Positions 24,964 through 33,934 of a stretch of 64,000 nucleotides of DNA are shown here, in pieces. The position numbers and the translations under genes were made by a program. The DNA comes from Pseudomonas sp. P818. Lineage in GTDB: Bacteria > Pseudomonadota > Gammaproteobacteria > Pseudomonadales > Pseudomonadaceae. The DNA lies in assembly GCF_000418555.1 (NCBI RefSeq), contig NZ_ATKM01000005.1, positions 310,001 to 374,000 of the forward strand. Direction: 5' to 3'. Position 1 is the first letter of the stretch. Each line of letters opens with the position of its first letter. The notes beneath the pieces were generated by a model, which did no database searches, was not told the origin of the DNA, and saw only the letters and a list, made by a program, of their open reading frames with translations.

Positions 24964-25878
24964 CTACTCAGCGGGCAGCGCGCCAAGTTGGGTGGAGCGC
25001 CCGAGTAGTTGCAGGACGCGATCCGGATAGTCGGTGATCAGGCCGTCGGCGCCCATTTCCAGCAGCCTGCGCATATCGGGCTGTTCGTTGATTGTCCACA
25101 GGTGTACCTGCAGGCCGCGGTGCTGAGCGTTGCGAACCAGTCGGGGCGTGGCCAGGGTCAGGCCGCTGTGCTGTGGTGGAATCTGCAGCACCGGGTAGGA
25201 GGGCGACAGCAGACCGCTCAGGCCCAGCCAGTTCAGCGCCAGCAGCAGGCGTACCGAAACCGGCCCGCCAGCCGTCGCTACCTCCGGGCAGAGCTGGCGA
25301 AAACGCTGCAGGCTGCGCTCATGGAAACTGCCAACGATGACGCGATCGAGCTGATCATAGGCCGCCAGCATTTCACACAGCACGGCCTCCATGCCGACAT
25401 CCGCAACCTTGATTTCCACAGCCTTGGGTATCAGCGGAAAGCGCTCGAACACTTCTTCCAGCGCGGCAATACGGGTGCCCTGGCCACGATACGGATAGCT
25501 CTGGCCGCCATCGGCGGTCCATTTGTAGCCGGCATCCAAGGCCTGCAGCTCTGCGAGAGTGAAGTGCGCGACCGGCCCCTGGCCATTGGTGGTGCGCTCC
25601 AAGGTGTCGTCGTGGATGACTACCAGACGGGCGTCGCGGCTCAGGTGCAGGTCCATCTCCAGCATGTCGACGCCAAGAGCTGCAGCCCGTTCGAAGGCGA
25701 ACAGGGTGTTTTCAGGCCACAGGCCTGCGCCGCCGCGATGGGCAATGACCAGCGGGCGCTGGCCCAGGTCTTCCAGCACTGCTGGCGCGCTCGCTGGCTT
25801 GCTGATCAGCGCCAGTAGCAGCACGACGGCACCCATCAGCAGCAGCGGCACGAGCCGAAAACGGGTGAGGCGCAGCAT
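24964..25878 (-). CDS. Glycerophosphodiester phosphodiesterase
   Basis: The product is 304 residues from ATG 25878; the longer open frame lacks homology. One N-terminal hydrophobic segment (FRLVPLLLMGAVVLLLALIS) anchors or exports the protein. GDPD motifs: IAHRGGAGLWPENTLFAFER (catalytic HRG and EN), MLEMDLHLSRDARLVVIHDD (ExD, second catalytic His) and the C-terminal HLWTINEQPDMRRLLEMGAD. It hydrolyses glycerophosphodiesters to glycerol-3-phosphate and an alcohol, probably in the periplasm. It follows ureJ by about 100 bases on the same strand, but is functionally separate. Confidence 0.9.
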   Translation of the reverse strand: MLRLTRFRLVPLLLMGAVVLLLALISKPASAPAVLEDLGQRPLVIAHRGGAGLWPENTLFAFERAAALGVDMLEMDLHLSRDARLVVIHDDTLERTTNGQGPVAHFTLAELQALDAGYKWTADGGQSYPYRGQGTRIAALEEVFERFPLIPKAVEIKVADVGMEAVLCEMLAAYDQLDRVIVGSFHERSLQRFRQLCPEVATAGGPVSVRLLLALNWLGLSGLLSPSYPVLQIPPQHSGLTLATPRLVRNAQHRGLQVHLWTINEQPDMRRLLEMGADGLITDYPDRVLQLLGRSTQLGALPAE

Positions 25879-25978
25879 GGGCAGTGTCTCGAAACTGGTT
25901 CGGGACTTTGTGCCCCAGCGCAGCGGCATTGGCAAGCGCCAATGCCAAGGCCGCGAAGTGGGCAGGTGCCGGAATGGC

Positions 25979-26551
25979 TCAGCTCGCCAGCAGCCAGACG
26001 CCGGCCAGTGCCGAAGCGCCACCGGCCAGACGCACCAGCGGCGCGGCCGCTTGCGGCAGGAAGCGCACCAGGGCGAAGCCGACGGCGTGCAGCGCGGCCG
26101 TGGCGACGACGAAGCCGATGGCGTAGCCGAAGGGGCTGGCCAGGTCCGGCAGCTCCAGGCCGTGGGCGACGCCGTGGGTCAGGGCCAATACTGCGGTCAG
26201 GGTCATGGAGGCGGCCATCGGCAGGCGCGCCGCCACGGCCACCAGCAGACCGAAGGCCAGCACCGAGCCGGCGATACCGGTTTCCATCAGCGGGATTTCC
26301 ACGCCGGCGAAACCCAGCAGGCCGCCGATCAGCATGCTGCCGACGAAGGTCAGCGGCAGCGCCCAGCGCGCCGCGCCGCTTTGCTGCGCGGCCCACAGGC
26401 CGACGGCGAACATCGCCAGCAGGTGATCGAGGCCGAACACCGGGTGGGCCAGGCCGGCCATGATCCCCGAGTCGCCATGCCCGGGATGGGCGAACGCCAG
26501 CGCCGGGGTGCAGAACAGGGCGATGGCATAGAGGGTTTTGCGCAGATTCAT
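25979..26551 (-). CDS. ureJ: HupE/UreJ family nickel transport protein
   Basis: The product is 190 residues: signal peptide, then AHPGHGDSGIMAGLAHPVFG and FGLDHLLAMFAVGLWAAQQ, the metal-binding histidine signature of HupE/UreJ, then five hydrophobic segments. A second HGVAHGLELP motif lies near residue 130. It probably brings nickel into the cell for urease. It is the last gene of the ureEFGJ cluster, 21 bases after ureG. Confidence 0.9.
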   Translation of the reverse strand: MNLRKTLYAIALFCTPALAFAHPGHGDSGIMAGLAHPVFGLDHLLAMFAVGLWAAQQSGAARWALPLTFVGSMLIGGLLGFAGVEIPLMETGIAGSVLAFGLLVAVAARLPMAASMTLTAVLALTHGVAHGLELPDLASPFGYAIGFVVATAALHAVGFALVRFLPQAAAPLVRLAGGASALAGVWLLAS

Positions 26552-26572
26552 GTGGATCTCCTTGAAGTGGAA

Positions 26573-27187
26573 TCAGGCCGCCGTGAGCATGCCCTGGCGT
26601 TCGATGAAGGCGATGATCTCGTCGAGACCCTGGCCGATTTTCTGATTGCTGAAGACGAAGGGCTTGTCGCCGCGCATCTTCATGGTGTCGCGCTCCATCA
26701 CCTCCAGCGAGGCGCCGACCATGGGCGCCAGGTCGACCTTGTTGATCACCAGCAGGTCGGACTTGCAGATGCCCGGACCGCCCTTGCGCGGCAGCTTGTC
26801 GCCGGCCGACACGTCGATCACGTAGAGGGTCAGGTCGGACAGCTCGGGACTGAAGGTGGCCGACAGGTTGTCGCCGCCGGACTCGACGATGATCAGGTCC
26901 AGGCCGGGGAAGCGGCGGTTGAGCTGCTCGACCGCTTCCAGGTTGATCGAGGCGTCTTCGCGGATGGCGGTGTGCGGGCAGCCGCCGGTTTCCACGCCGA
27001 TGATGCGCTCGGGCTCCAGGGCCTCGTTGCGCACCAGGAACTGGGCGTCTTCCTGGGTGTAGATGTCGTTGGTGACCACGGCGATGTTGTAGCGCTCGCG
27101 CAGGGCGCGGCACAGGGCCAGGGTGAGGGCGGTCTTGCCGGAACCGACCGGGCCGCCGATGCCGACACGCAGGGGTTGGCTGTTCAT
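26573..27187 (-). CDS. ureG: Urease accessory GTPase UreG
   Basis: The product is 204 residues, standard length. P-loop [20 protein letters not shown] (about 9-28), the conserved metal site [20 protein letters not shown] (CPH motif) and [16 protein letters not shown] (NKxD guanine specificity). It hydrolyses GTP to drive nickel insertion into the UreABC apoprotein together with UreD and UreF. Encoded 16 bases after ureF on the same strand. Confidence 0.97.
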   Translation of the reverse strand: MNSQPLRVGIGGPVGSGKTALTLALCRALRERYNIAVVTNDIYTQEDAQFLVRNEALEPERIIGVETGGCPHTAIREDASINLEAVEQLNRRFPGLDLIIVESGGDNLSATFSPELSDLTLYVIDVSAGDKLPRKGGPGICKSDLLVINKVDLAPMVGASLEVMERDTMKMRGDKPFVFSNQKIGQGLDEIIAFIERQGMLTAA

Positions 27188-27203
27188 GTGCTGATGTTCC
27201 TCG

Positions 27204-27878
27204 TCAGGAGCGGAAGAGACGCGAGTACTGGCGCTCGTGCGCCATGCTCGCCAGGGCCAGGCCGAAGGCGGCGCTGCCCCAGTGTTCGGGGGAAAGGCTG
27301 GCGGCCTGCTGCTGGGCGGCTTCGAGCGTTGGCAGCAGGCGGCTGGTCAGGCGCTGGGCGGCCTGCTGGCCCAGCGGCAACACCTTCATCAGTACGGCCA
27401 GCTGGTTTTCCAGCCAGCCCCAGAGCCAGGCGGCCAGGGCATCGTCCGGGGTGATCTGCCAGGCGCGTGCGGCCAGCGCCCAGGTCAGGGCCAGGCCCGG
27501 TTCGTGATGGCTTGCGAGCAGTTCGCGCGCGGCTTCGTCCGCCTCGGGCAGGCCTTCGAGTAGTTGCCGCAGCGAGTAGCCCATCTGCCGGCTTTCCAGA
27601 GCCAGCTCGCGGGTTTCGCGGCTGGCGCGGTGCCGTTCGGCCAGTTCCTGCAGGTGCGGCCAGTCGCCCTCGTGCGCGGCGCGACAATGTGCCAGCAGCA
27701 GCGGCGCTTCGAAGCGGGCGAGGTTGAGCGTCAACTGATCGGCCAGCCAGAGTTCGGCGGCGTCGGCATCCTGGATCAGGCCGCTGTCGATGGCCCACTC
27801 CAGGCCTTGCGAGTAGCTGTAACCGCCGATGGGTAACTGCGGACTGGCCAGGCGCAACAGGGCCCAGGCCGGTTTCAT
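27204..27878 (-). CDS. ureF: Urease accessory protein UreF
   Basis: The product is 224 residues from ATG 27878. Family opening [20 protein letters not shown], then [17 protein letters not shown] and [18 protein letters not shown], matching UreF throughout. It links UreD-urease with UreG. The start falls 37 bases after the ureE stop. The longer in-frame extension upstream overlaps ureE and is not used. Confidence 0.95.
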   Translation of the reverse strand: MKPAWALLRLASPQLPIGGYSYSQGLEWAIDSGLIQDADAAELWLADQLTLNLARFEAPLLLAHCRAAHEGDWPHLQELAERHRASRETRELALESRQMGYSLRQLLEGLPEADEAARELLASHHEPGLALTWALAARAWQITPDDALAAWLWGWLENQLAVLMKVLPLGQQAAQRLTSRLLPTLEAAQQQAASLSPEHWGSAAFGLALASMAHERQYSRLFRS

Positions 27879-27915
27879 GAGCTGACCCCGATATGCGTGG
27901 ACGATGTCGCTTGGC

Positions 27916-28416
27916 TCACTTGCGCACACCGAACTGGTGCAGGCGCGGGCCGTAGTTGAATTCCTCGTCGCCATGATGGGAGTGATGATGACCGCCGCCA
28001 TAGGCGCCCTGCTCGGGCTGGTAGGGCGCCTGGATGGCTTCGACGGTGGCGCCGAGCTGCTCCAGCATGGCCTTGAGCACGTAGTCGTCGGGCAGGCGCA
28101 GCCAGCTGTCGCCCAGTTGCAGGGCGACATGGCGGTTACCCAGGTGATAGGCGGCGCGCATCAGCTCGAAGGGGCTGGCGCAGGTGACATGCAGCAGCGG
28201 CTCGGGCTTGGCGCGCACGCGCACGATGCGTCCGTCCTTGGCCTGCAGAAACTCACCATCGGCCAGTGCCGGTTGGCCGCGTTCGAGGAACAGGCCGACT
28301 TCCTCGCCTGCCGTGGTGAAGCAGCGCAGGCGGCTTTTGCTGCGGGCTTCGAAGGTCAGTTCCAGTTCGGCGTCTGCAGCAGCCTGCGGCGCGATTCGGG
28401 TGTGGATCACCAGCAT
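27916..28416 (-). CDS. ureE: Urease accessory nickel metallochaperone UreE
   Basis: The product is 166 residues. The body fits UreE (KSRLRCFTTAGEEVGLFLER, then HVTCASPFELMRAAYHLGNR with the conserved His, and LPDDYVLKAMLEQLGA). The C-terminal tail GGGHHHSHHGDEEF is a histidine-rich nickel store, and the end is NYGPRLHQFG. First gene of the accessory cluster, with about 160 bases upstream containing a perfect TGTGGATAA at 28507-28515. Confidence 0.96.
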   Translation of the reverse strand: MLVIHTRIAPQAAADAELELTFEARSKSRLRCFTTAGEEVGLFLERGQPALADGEFLQAKDGRIVRVRAKPEPLLHVTCASPFELMRAAYHLGNRHVALQLGDSWLRLPDDYVLKAMLEQLGATVEAIQAPYQPEQGAYGGGHHHSHHGDEEFNYGPRLHQFGVRK

Positions 28417-28579
28417 GCGTATCTATTCCGGGGCAATGTGCCCGGAAATAGTGCAAGTGGCTTGCCAAGGCCGAGAAGCGGCGCAGGACGGGGCGTTCAG
28501 GCGCTCTGTGGATAACTTGGCGAAGCGGTCAGGATTTATTTGGTGCGTTTTCGCTGCGGGCGCACGCTTGTGGTGCGCG

Positions 28580-29215
28580 CTATTCGGAGGGCTTGCCGAG
28601 GCCCAGCCAGTGCTTGCCGCCGATCATGATGAAGCGCAGCTGCTGGATGATCTTGGCTTCGGCGCTGAGGTGCGCCGGCAGATTCTCCGCCGGCGGGTCG
28701 ATCAGTTCGGGCAGGGTGGCGAACACCGTCTTCACCACCAGATCCGACACCACGTCGAGGCCGGCATCGTCAAGCTGCGGCATGCGGTTCATCAGCTTGA
28801 GGTCGGCGGCCAGGTCGCTGGTGATGCGTTCGCGCAGGGCGGCGATGGCCTGGCGCACCGGCTGCGAACCGCCGTACTGCTCGCGGGCGAGAAACAGGAA
28901 CTGGCCATGGTTGGCGGCCACTTCGGCGAGGAAGATGCGCACCGAGGCGTCGATCATGCCGCGCATCTCGAACTCGTGACGACGCACCTGGCGGATCGCT
29001 GCGCGGAAGGTTTCGCCCACCTCCGCCACCAGCGCCAGGCCCAGCTCGTCCATGTCGGCGAAATGGCGATAGAAACCGGTGGGGACGATGCCGGCGACAC
29101 GGGTCACTTCGCGCAGGCTCAGGCTGCCAAAGCCGCGGCCACTCTCCATCAGGGTGAGCGCGGCTTCCATAAGGGCCTGGCGGGTCTGCTGCTTCTGTTC
29201 GGCGCGTGGCGTCAT
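28580..29215 (-). CDS. desT: TetR-family regulator of unsaturated fatty acid genes (DesT/FabR type)
   Basis: The product is 211 residues. The TetR helix-turn-helix is FGSLSLREVTRVAGIVPTGF followed by YRHFADMDELGLAL. The C-terminal half has the FabR/DesT pattern QFLFLAREQYGGSQPVRQAI. In P. aeruginosa DesT senses the acyl-CoA pool and controls desCB. Here it is divergent from the same two genes, with operator-like palindromes in between, and it borders ureE as in P. aeruginosa. Confidence 0.9.
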   Translation of the reverse strand: MTPRAEQKQQTRQALMEAALTLMESGRGFGSLSLREVTRVAGIVPTGFYRHFADMDELGLALVAEVGETFRAAIRQVRRHEFEMRGMIDASVRIFLAEVAANHGQFLFLAREQYGGSQPVRQAIAALRERITSDLAADLKLMNRMPQLDDAGLDVVSDLVVKTVFATLPELIDPPAENLPAHLSAEAKIIQQLRFIMIGGKHWLGLGKPSE

Positions 29216-29292
29216 GCGAGATCGGGGTCATTGAGCGATGCCGCACTCTAGCAAATGCGCGGCGCCAGCGTCGAACCATGGTCGGCAGCTTT

Positions 29293-29312
29293 CAGTGAAC
29301 AACTGTTGACTG
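29293..29312. promoter_or_regulatory. DesT-type operator palindrome
   Basis: The site reads CAGTGAACAACTGTTGACTG, an imperfect 20-bp dyad (AGTGAACA/TGTTGACT half-sites). A second half-site TGTTCACT at 29345-29352 and a perfect TTGTGCACAA dyad at 29334-29343 follow, directly before the desC start. The position between desT and desCB and the half-site sequence fit the FabR/DesT operator family. Confidence 0.65.
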
Positions 29313-29363
29313 AAATAAGGCGGTCTGTCAGCCTTGTGCACAAGTGTTCACTGGAATCGATTT

Positions 29364-30452
29364 ATGGCTCTGCTTTCCCTGGCGCTGGCGCGGCATGTCG
29401 CGCGCGGCCTGCAACCGCTGCGCCGGCTCTGTGCATCCGGCTGGCTGCGTGAGGCGGACGTCGACCTGTGCCTGCGTCTGCTGCACCCGGCGCTGCGCCT
29501 CAATCGCGTGTTCGCCCAGGTCGAGGCGCGTCGTTGGGTGGCCGACGACATGCTGGCAATCGAGTTGCGCTGCAACGGCAATGCCCGAGACTGGCGAGCC
29601 GGGCAACACGTTCAGCTCTATCTGGAGCAGGACGGCGTGCGTCACGGGCGCAGTTACAGCCTCATATCGGTGGCTGCCGACGGGCGTATCGAGCTTGCGG
29701 TCAAGCGCCAGCCGGGCGGGCGCCTGTCCAATCGGCTGCTCGATCATCTGGCGGTTGGCGAAGTGATCGAGCTGGGCCAGGCCTTCGGCGATTTAGCCTG
29801 GCCGCAGGAGCAGGGCGCCGTGCTGTTGCTGGCGGCCGGCAGCGGCCTCACGCCCTTGCTCGGCCTGTTGCGTGACGCGCTCGCGCGGGGCTTCGCTGCG
29901 CCGGTGACGCTGCTGCATCAGGTGCGTCGCCAGGGGCAGCAGGCCTTTGCCGAGGAGTTGCAGGCGTTGGCGGCGCGTCATGCCAACTTGCAGGTGCGCT
30001 GGGCCTTCAGTGGCGAGGCGGGTGGCCGCCTGACGGCCGCACAGCTGGCAGAGCTGCCGGGCGAGCACCTGTTGCTATGCGGCCCGCGTGGTTTCGTCGA
30101 GCAGGCGTGCGGCTGGTGGCGCGACGCCGGGCGTGGGGGCAGCCTGCAGGCGGAAAGCTTCAGCCCGCTGCCGGTGCTGGCCGAGGCCGATAACGACGAG
30201 GTTCGTCTGCGCTTCGCGCGCAGCGGCCAGCAGGTCTCGGGCAACGGCAATGCCAGCCTGCTGGAGCAGGCCGAGGCCAGCGGTCTGCGCCCGGCTCATG
30301 GCTGTCGTCAGGGCATCTGCACCAGCTGCACCTGTCTGCTGCTGGCCGGCACGGTGCGCGATCTGCGCAGCGGCGAGCTGTTCGCCGAACCCAATCAACC
30401 CATTCGCTTGTGCGTCAGCGCCCCGCATGGGGATGTGGAGATCGACCTGTGA
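29364..30452 (+). CDS. desC: Ferredoxin reductase-like partner of the desaturase
   Basis: The product is 362 residues. Met at 29364 is preferred over the upstream in-frame Met at 29334 because that falls in the operator region. A flavin domain (HGRSYSLISVAADGRIELAV, RxYSL) and an NAD domain (VLLLAAGSGLTPLLGLLRDA) are followed by a C-terminal plant-type 2Fe-2S domain with HGCRQGICTSCTCLLLAGTV. It passes electrons from NAD(P)H to the DesB desaturase. The stop overlaps the desB GTG start by 4 bases. Confidence 0.9.
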   Translation: MALLSLALARHVARGLQPLRRLCASGWLREADVDLCLRLLHPALRLNRVFAQVEARRWVADDMLAIELRCNGNARDWRAGQHVQLYLEQDGVRHGRSYSLISVAADGRIELAVKRQPGGRLSNRLLDHLAVGEVIELGQAFGDLAWPQEQGAVLLLAAGSGLTPLLGLLRDALARGFAAPVTLLHQVRRQGQQAFAEELQALAARHANLQVRWAFSGEAGGRLTAAQLAELPGEHLLLCGPRGFVEQACGWWRDAGRGGSLQAESFSPLPVLAEADNDEVRLRFARSGQQVSGNGNASLLEQAEASGLRPAHGCRQGICTSCTCLLLAGTVRDLRSGELFAEPNQPIRLCVSAPHGDVEIDL

Positions 30453-31531
30453 CGACCCGCCTCGACCGTGAACTGAGCCCCGCCGAACTCGAAGCCTTCG
30501 GCCAGGAACTGGATGCCCTGCGCCAACGCACCCTGGCTGATCTGGGCGAGGCCGATGCGCGCTACATTCGCCGCGTACGCGCGGCCGTGCGCGGCTGCTG
30601 CTGGACGGGTCGTGCGCTGCTGATGCTCGGCTGGTTCCCGCCGACCTGGCTGCTCGGCACCCTGCTGCTGGGCCTGGGCAAGATCCTCGAGAACATGGAG
30701 CTGGGCCACAACGTGATGCACGGCCAGTACGACTGGATGAACGACCCGGAATTCGCCGGTCGCCAGTACGAATGGGACATCGTCGGGCCGGCCGATTTCT
30801 GGCGGCACACCCACAACCACGTGCACCACACCTACACCAACGTGCTGGGTATGGATGATGACGTCGGCTACGGCGTGGTGCGCCTGTTCCCGGAGCAGCG
30901 CTGGAAGCCGTTCTATCGCTGGCAGCCCCTGTGGGTGACGATCCAGGCGCTTCTGTTCCAGTACGCCGTGGCCATTCAGCATCTGCGTCTGGACAAGCTG
31001 GTCAAGGGACGTATCAGCAAGGAGGAAGTGAAGCCGCTGGCACGTCGGTTCGGCGCCAAGCTGGTGCGGCAATGGGTCAAGGACTATCTGGCGTTTCCGC
31101 TGCTGGCGCTGCTGCTCGGCGCCAATGCACTGGCCGTACTGACTGGCAACCTAGTGGCCAATCTGCTGCGCAATCTGTGGACCTTTCTGGTGATCTTCTG
31201 CGGTCACTTCACCGAGAAGGCGGCGGTATTTGCACCCGAAATACTGGAGGGGGAGACCCGTGGGCACTGGTACCTGCGTCAGCTGCGTGGTTCCAGCAAT
31301 CTGTCCGGCGGGCCGCTGCTGCATATCCTCACCGGCAACCTCAGCCACCAGATCGAGCATCACCTGTTCCCCGACCTGCCGGCACGGCGCTATGCCGAGC
31401 TGGCGTGCGAGGTGCGCCTGATTGCCCGGCGCTATGGCCAGCATTACAACTGTGGCACCTTGTGGGGGCAGTTCGCGACCGTGCTGCGGCGTATCTGGAT
31501 CTACCGTCTACCCACCGCCGGCATGGCGTGA
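30449..31531 (+). CDS. desB: Acyl-CoA delta-9 type fatty acid desaturase
   Basis: The product is 360 residues from GTG 30449, chosen for the GTGA overlap with desC. All three histidine boxes of membrane di-iron desaturases are present: GHNVMHG (about 87-93), HTHNHVHH (about 119-126) and HQIEHHLFPDLP near residue 295. Hydrophobic segments lie at about 50-78 and 210-255. It introduces a double bond into saturated acyl chains, supplied by desC and controlled by DesT. Confidence 0.93.
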   Translation: MTTRLDRELSPAELEAFGQELDALRQRTLADLGEADARYIRRVRAAVRGCCWTGRALLMLGWFPPTWLLGTLLLGLGKILENMELGHNVMHGQYDWMNDPEFAGRQYEWDIVGPADFWRHTHNHVHHTYTNVLGMDDDVGYGVVRLFPEQRWKPFYRWQPLWVTIQALLFQYAVAIQHLRLDKLVKGRISKEEVKPLARRFGAKLVRQWVKDYLAFPLLALLLGANALAVLTGNLVANLLRNLWTFLVIFCGHFTEKAAVFAPEILEGETRGHWYLRQLRGSSNLSGGPLLHILTGNLSHQIEHHLFPDLPARRYAELACEVRLIARRYGQHYNCGTLWGQFATVLRRIWIYRLPTAGMA

Positions 31532-31574
31532 ACCATATGCAGGAATGCCCTCGGCCGAGCCAGTGACAGGCATG

Positions 31575-31599
31575 AAAAAGCCCGGCTCGTGCCGGGCTT
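31575..31599 (-). terminator. Rho-independent terminator
   Basis: A 9-bp perfect stem (AAGCCCGGC/GCCGGGCTT) with a 4-base loop, followed on the minus strand by a run of Ts. It ends the 16-residue-repeat gene just downstream of its stop and may also stop desB read-through. Confidence 0.8.
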
Positions 31600-31618
31600 G
31601 CGGGTATTGCAGTAGCGC

Positions 31619-32002
31619 TCAAGCCGTACGGCCGCGCTGCTCGATCAGACGATCGGAGCCGCCTTCGACCAGTTGAACACGCTGGGCACCGGGAGTGCGT
31701 TCGTAACCGCCTTCGGCCAGCTGAACACGCTGGGCGCCAGGGGTACGCTCGTAACCACCTTCGACCAGCTGAACACGCTGAGCACCAGGAGTGCGGTCGG
31801 AACCGTCTTCGGCCAGTTGGATACGTTGAGCGCCCGGAGTACGTTCCGAGCCGTTCTCGGCCAGCGGTGCGACGGCTTGCTGTTGCACCTGGCTGTCCTT
31901 GGCTTCGCCCACCAGAGGGAAGGGGGCGCTGCTCGGAGCGGCGAATACGCCAGTGGTCATCAGGCTAAGGGTCAGGGCGGCAAGGGTCAGTTGAGTTTTC
32001 AT
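31619..32002 (-). CDS. Secreted small protein with 16-residue tandem repeats
   Basis: The product is 127 residues from ATG 32002, with GGAG 8 bases upstream. The signal peptide KTQLTLAALTLSLMTTGVFA ends in a likely FAA cleavage site. After a short linker (SQVQQQAVAPLA) four and a half copies of a 16-residue unit follow (EGGYERTPGAQRVQLA/V), ending GGSDRLIEQRGRTA. Residue choice is polar and charged without Cys. I recall small Pseudomonas proteins with EGGSDR-type repeats, sometimes annotated as phage infection proteins; I cannot confirm that link. Monocistronic with its own terminator. Function unknown. Confidence 0.75.
   Translation of the reverse strand: MKTQLTLAALTLSLMTTGVFAAPSSAPFPLVGEAKDSQVQQQAVAPLAENGSERTPGAQRIQLAEDGSDRTPGAQRVQLVEGGYERTPGAQRVQLAEGGYERTPGAQRVQLVEGGSDRLIEQRGRTA
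31665..31865 (-). repeat. 48-bp coding tandem repeats
   Basis: Four full copies of a 48-base unit encode the 16-residue repeat of the small secreted protein. Codon-level identity is high (plus-strand core gaacacgctg recurs every 48 bases). The array is in frame throughout, so copy-number change would keep the reading frame. Confidence 0.75.
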
Positions 32003-32275
32003 GTCGATGTCTCCGTAGGGAGTAATAAGTGGCTTCGGAGTCAATTCTTGAGGACATGAGCGCAGATAAGAACTTGACTGACCTGATAGTGAAAATCGAT
32101 CCCCTCAATACTTGCTCAGGGCGCTCTATCTCGGTACTTGCGGGCCGGTGTCAAGCGCGCCGGTCATTGTGCTGCGAGGCGTCGCGCTGACCGTTCGGCA
32201 CGCGTATGCTTGGCAACCTTCGCGGGTCGAGCTCGATCCGTCCTCTTCAGCAGTTCCCAGGAGGCAGGTTCAGCC

Positions 32276-33175
32276 ATGCTCGCGGCACAGGCCATTTTGC
32301 CGATCTTCGCCCTGATCGTTCTCGGCTACCTGCTCGGTTGGCGCCAGTGGCTCACCAGTGAGTCGGCCGCTGGCCTGGCCAACATCACCTTCAAGCTGTT
32401 CATGCCCACGCTGCTGTTCGCCGGTATCGCCAAGGCGTCGCTTGCCGAAGGCCTGTCGCCGATGCTGCTGCTGGCCTATTACCTGCCGGTGTTACTGGTG
32501 TTTGCGCTGGTCAATGCGCTAGGGCACTGGCGTCGTGGTACGGCGACGCCGCTGGGATTGGTGGCGGCCTTCTCCAACAACGTGCTGGTGGGCATTCCGC
32601 TGATCGCCAGCCTGATGGGCAACGACGGCCTGCTCTACGTCTTCGCCATCCTGGTGTTTCACAGCCTCACGCTGTTTTCTCTGCACAGCTTCTACGCCGC
32701 TTTCGGCAGCCAGGAACGCGTCGACGGCCGTGCGCTGCTGAAGAACCTGGCCAACCCGATGATCATCGGGTTGGGGTTGGGGGCGCTGCTCAATCTGTCC
32801 GGGCTGGTCGTGCCGGAGAGCCTGTGGCGGGCGATCACCTGGCTCGGCCAGGCCGCCTTGCCTTGCGCGCTGATCGTGCTCGGCGCCAGCCTGTCGCGTT
32901 ACCGCCTGCGGCCGACCGGCGAGGCCTGGGGCGTGGCGTTGGCCAAGCTGCTGCTGTTCCCGGCGCTGGTCTGGTGGCTCAGCGGCCAGCTGCCCGGTCT
33001 GAACGATACCGCGCGCAGCGTGCTGGTGCTGCTCGCAGCCTGCCCTAGCGGGGTCAACGTGATGGCCTTTGCCCGTACGGCCGAAGACAGCCGTAGCGTC
33101 AGCGCGGCGATTTCTCTGTCCACGTTGTTGGCGGCAATTTCCCTGCCGTTGTGGATGTTGCTGGTGGGATTCTGA
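32276..33175 (+). CDS. AEC (auxin efflux carrier) family transporter
   Basis: The product is 299 residues from ATG 32276 with an AGGAGG site in front (cccaggaggcagg). Ten hydrophobic segments, the opening ILPIFALIVLGYLLGWRQWL, NNVLVGIPLIASLMGNDGLL and the C-terminal LLAACPSGVNVMAFARTAED fit the bacterial AEC/malonate-type exporters. Substrate not predictable. Not closely linked to neighbours. Confidence 0.9.
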   Translation: MLAAQAILPIFALIVLGYLLGWRQWLTSESAAGLANITFKLFMPTLLFAGIAKASLAEGLSPMLLLAYYLPVLLVFALVNALGHWRRGTATPLGLVAAFSNNVLVGIPLIASLMGNDGLLYVFAILVFHSLTLFSLHSFYAAFGSQERVDGRALLKNLANPMIIGLGLGALLNLSGLVVPESLWRAITWLGQAALPCALIVLGASLSRYRLRPTGEAWGVALAKLLLFPALVWWLSGQLPGLNDTARSVLVLLAACPSGVNVMAFARTAEDSRSVSAAISLSTLLAAISLPLWMLLVGF

Positions 33176-33427
33176 GTTCGTCGTCCGCCGCGGTTGTTGT
33201 CGCCGTTCATCGGAGCTTTCCGGTTCGCCCAGACGTGCTTGCTGGGCACGACCCCCGTAAGGGGATATTCAGCAGCGTTGCGACACCTTCCAAGCGCCTG
33301 ATTTTGTTCGTTGAAGTGCCAGCCGTTAAGGGCTGGCGCGTTCCTGCAATGGCTCGGCGGGGCGGTTGGCTTTGGCGAATCTTCGTCTAGGCTGACGGGA
33401 TAACTAACAAAAACAGCAGGAAACTGC

Positions 33428-33934
33428 ATGCGCAACGGCATTAGAGCTTTCGTCCGGGTCGTGGACGCATTCAATCTGAGGGTCGGGCGTTTCGCCATGT
33501 ACCTGATCTTCGCCATGCTGGCGGTGCTGCTGTATTCCTCGATCAGCAAGACTTTCTTCACCCCGTCGATCTGGACCCTGGAAAGCGCCCAGTTCCTCAT
33601 GGTCGCCTACTTCCTGCTCGGCGGCGCCTACTCGATGCAGCTCGACGCCCATGTGCGCATGGACCTGGCCTACAGCCACTGGTCGCCGCGCACCCGCGCC
33701 GTGGTCGATGCCATCACCGTGTTCATGCTGATCTTCTATCTGGTGATGCTGCTGATCGGCGGCATCTCCTCCACCGAATACGCCATCGAGTACAAGGAGA
33801 CCAGCTACTCGGCCTGGTCGCCCTACATGGCGCCGATCAAGATCATCATGTGCTTCGGCATCGCCCTGATGCTGCTGCAGGCCATCGCCACCTTCTTCAA
33901 GGATTTCTACGCCGCCCGCGGGGAGACGCTGTGA
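33428..33934 (+). CDS. TRAP transporter small permease (DctQ family)
   Basis: The product is 168 residues with four membrane segments. The family pattern LESAQFLMVAYFLLGGAYSM and AHVRMDLAYSHWSPRTRAVV is clear. It stabilises the large TRAP permease. Its stop overlaps the start of the large permease by one base. First gene of the 33428-40763 set. Confidence 0.92.
   Translation: MRNGIRAFVRVVDAFNLRVGRFAMYLIFAMLAVLLYSSISKTFFTPSIWTLESAQFLMVAYFLLGGAYSMQLDAHVRMDLAYSHWSPRTRAVVDAITVFMLIFYLVMLLIGGISSTEYAIEYKETSYSAWSPYMAPIKIIMCFGIALMLLQAIATFFKDFYAARGETL

Noticed and set aside
25559..27454. 631-codon plus-strand frame across ureJ and ureG
   Set aside because: It crosses three well-supported minus-strand genes and has only His/Gln/Gly-rich antisense composition.
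31665..31865. 48-bp tandem repeats as a CRISPR array
   Set aside because: Units are contiguous with no spacers, stay in frame and encode a secreted repeat protein.
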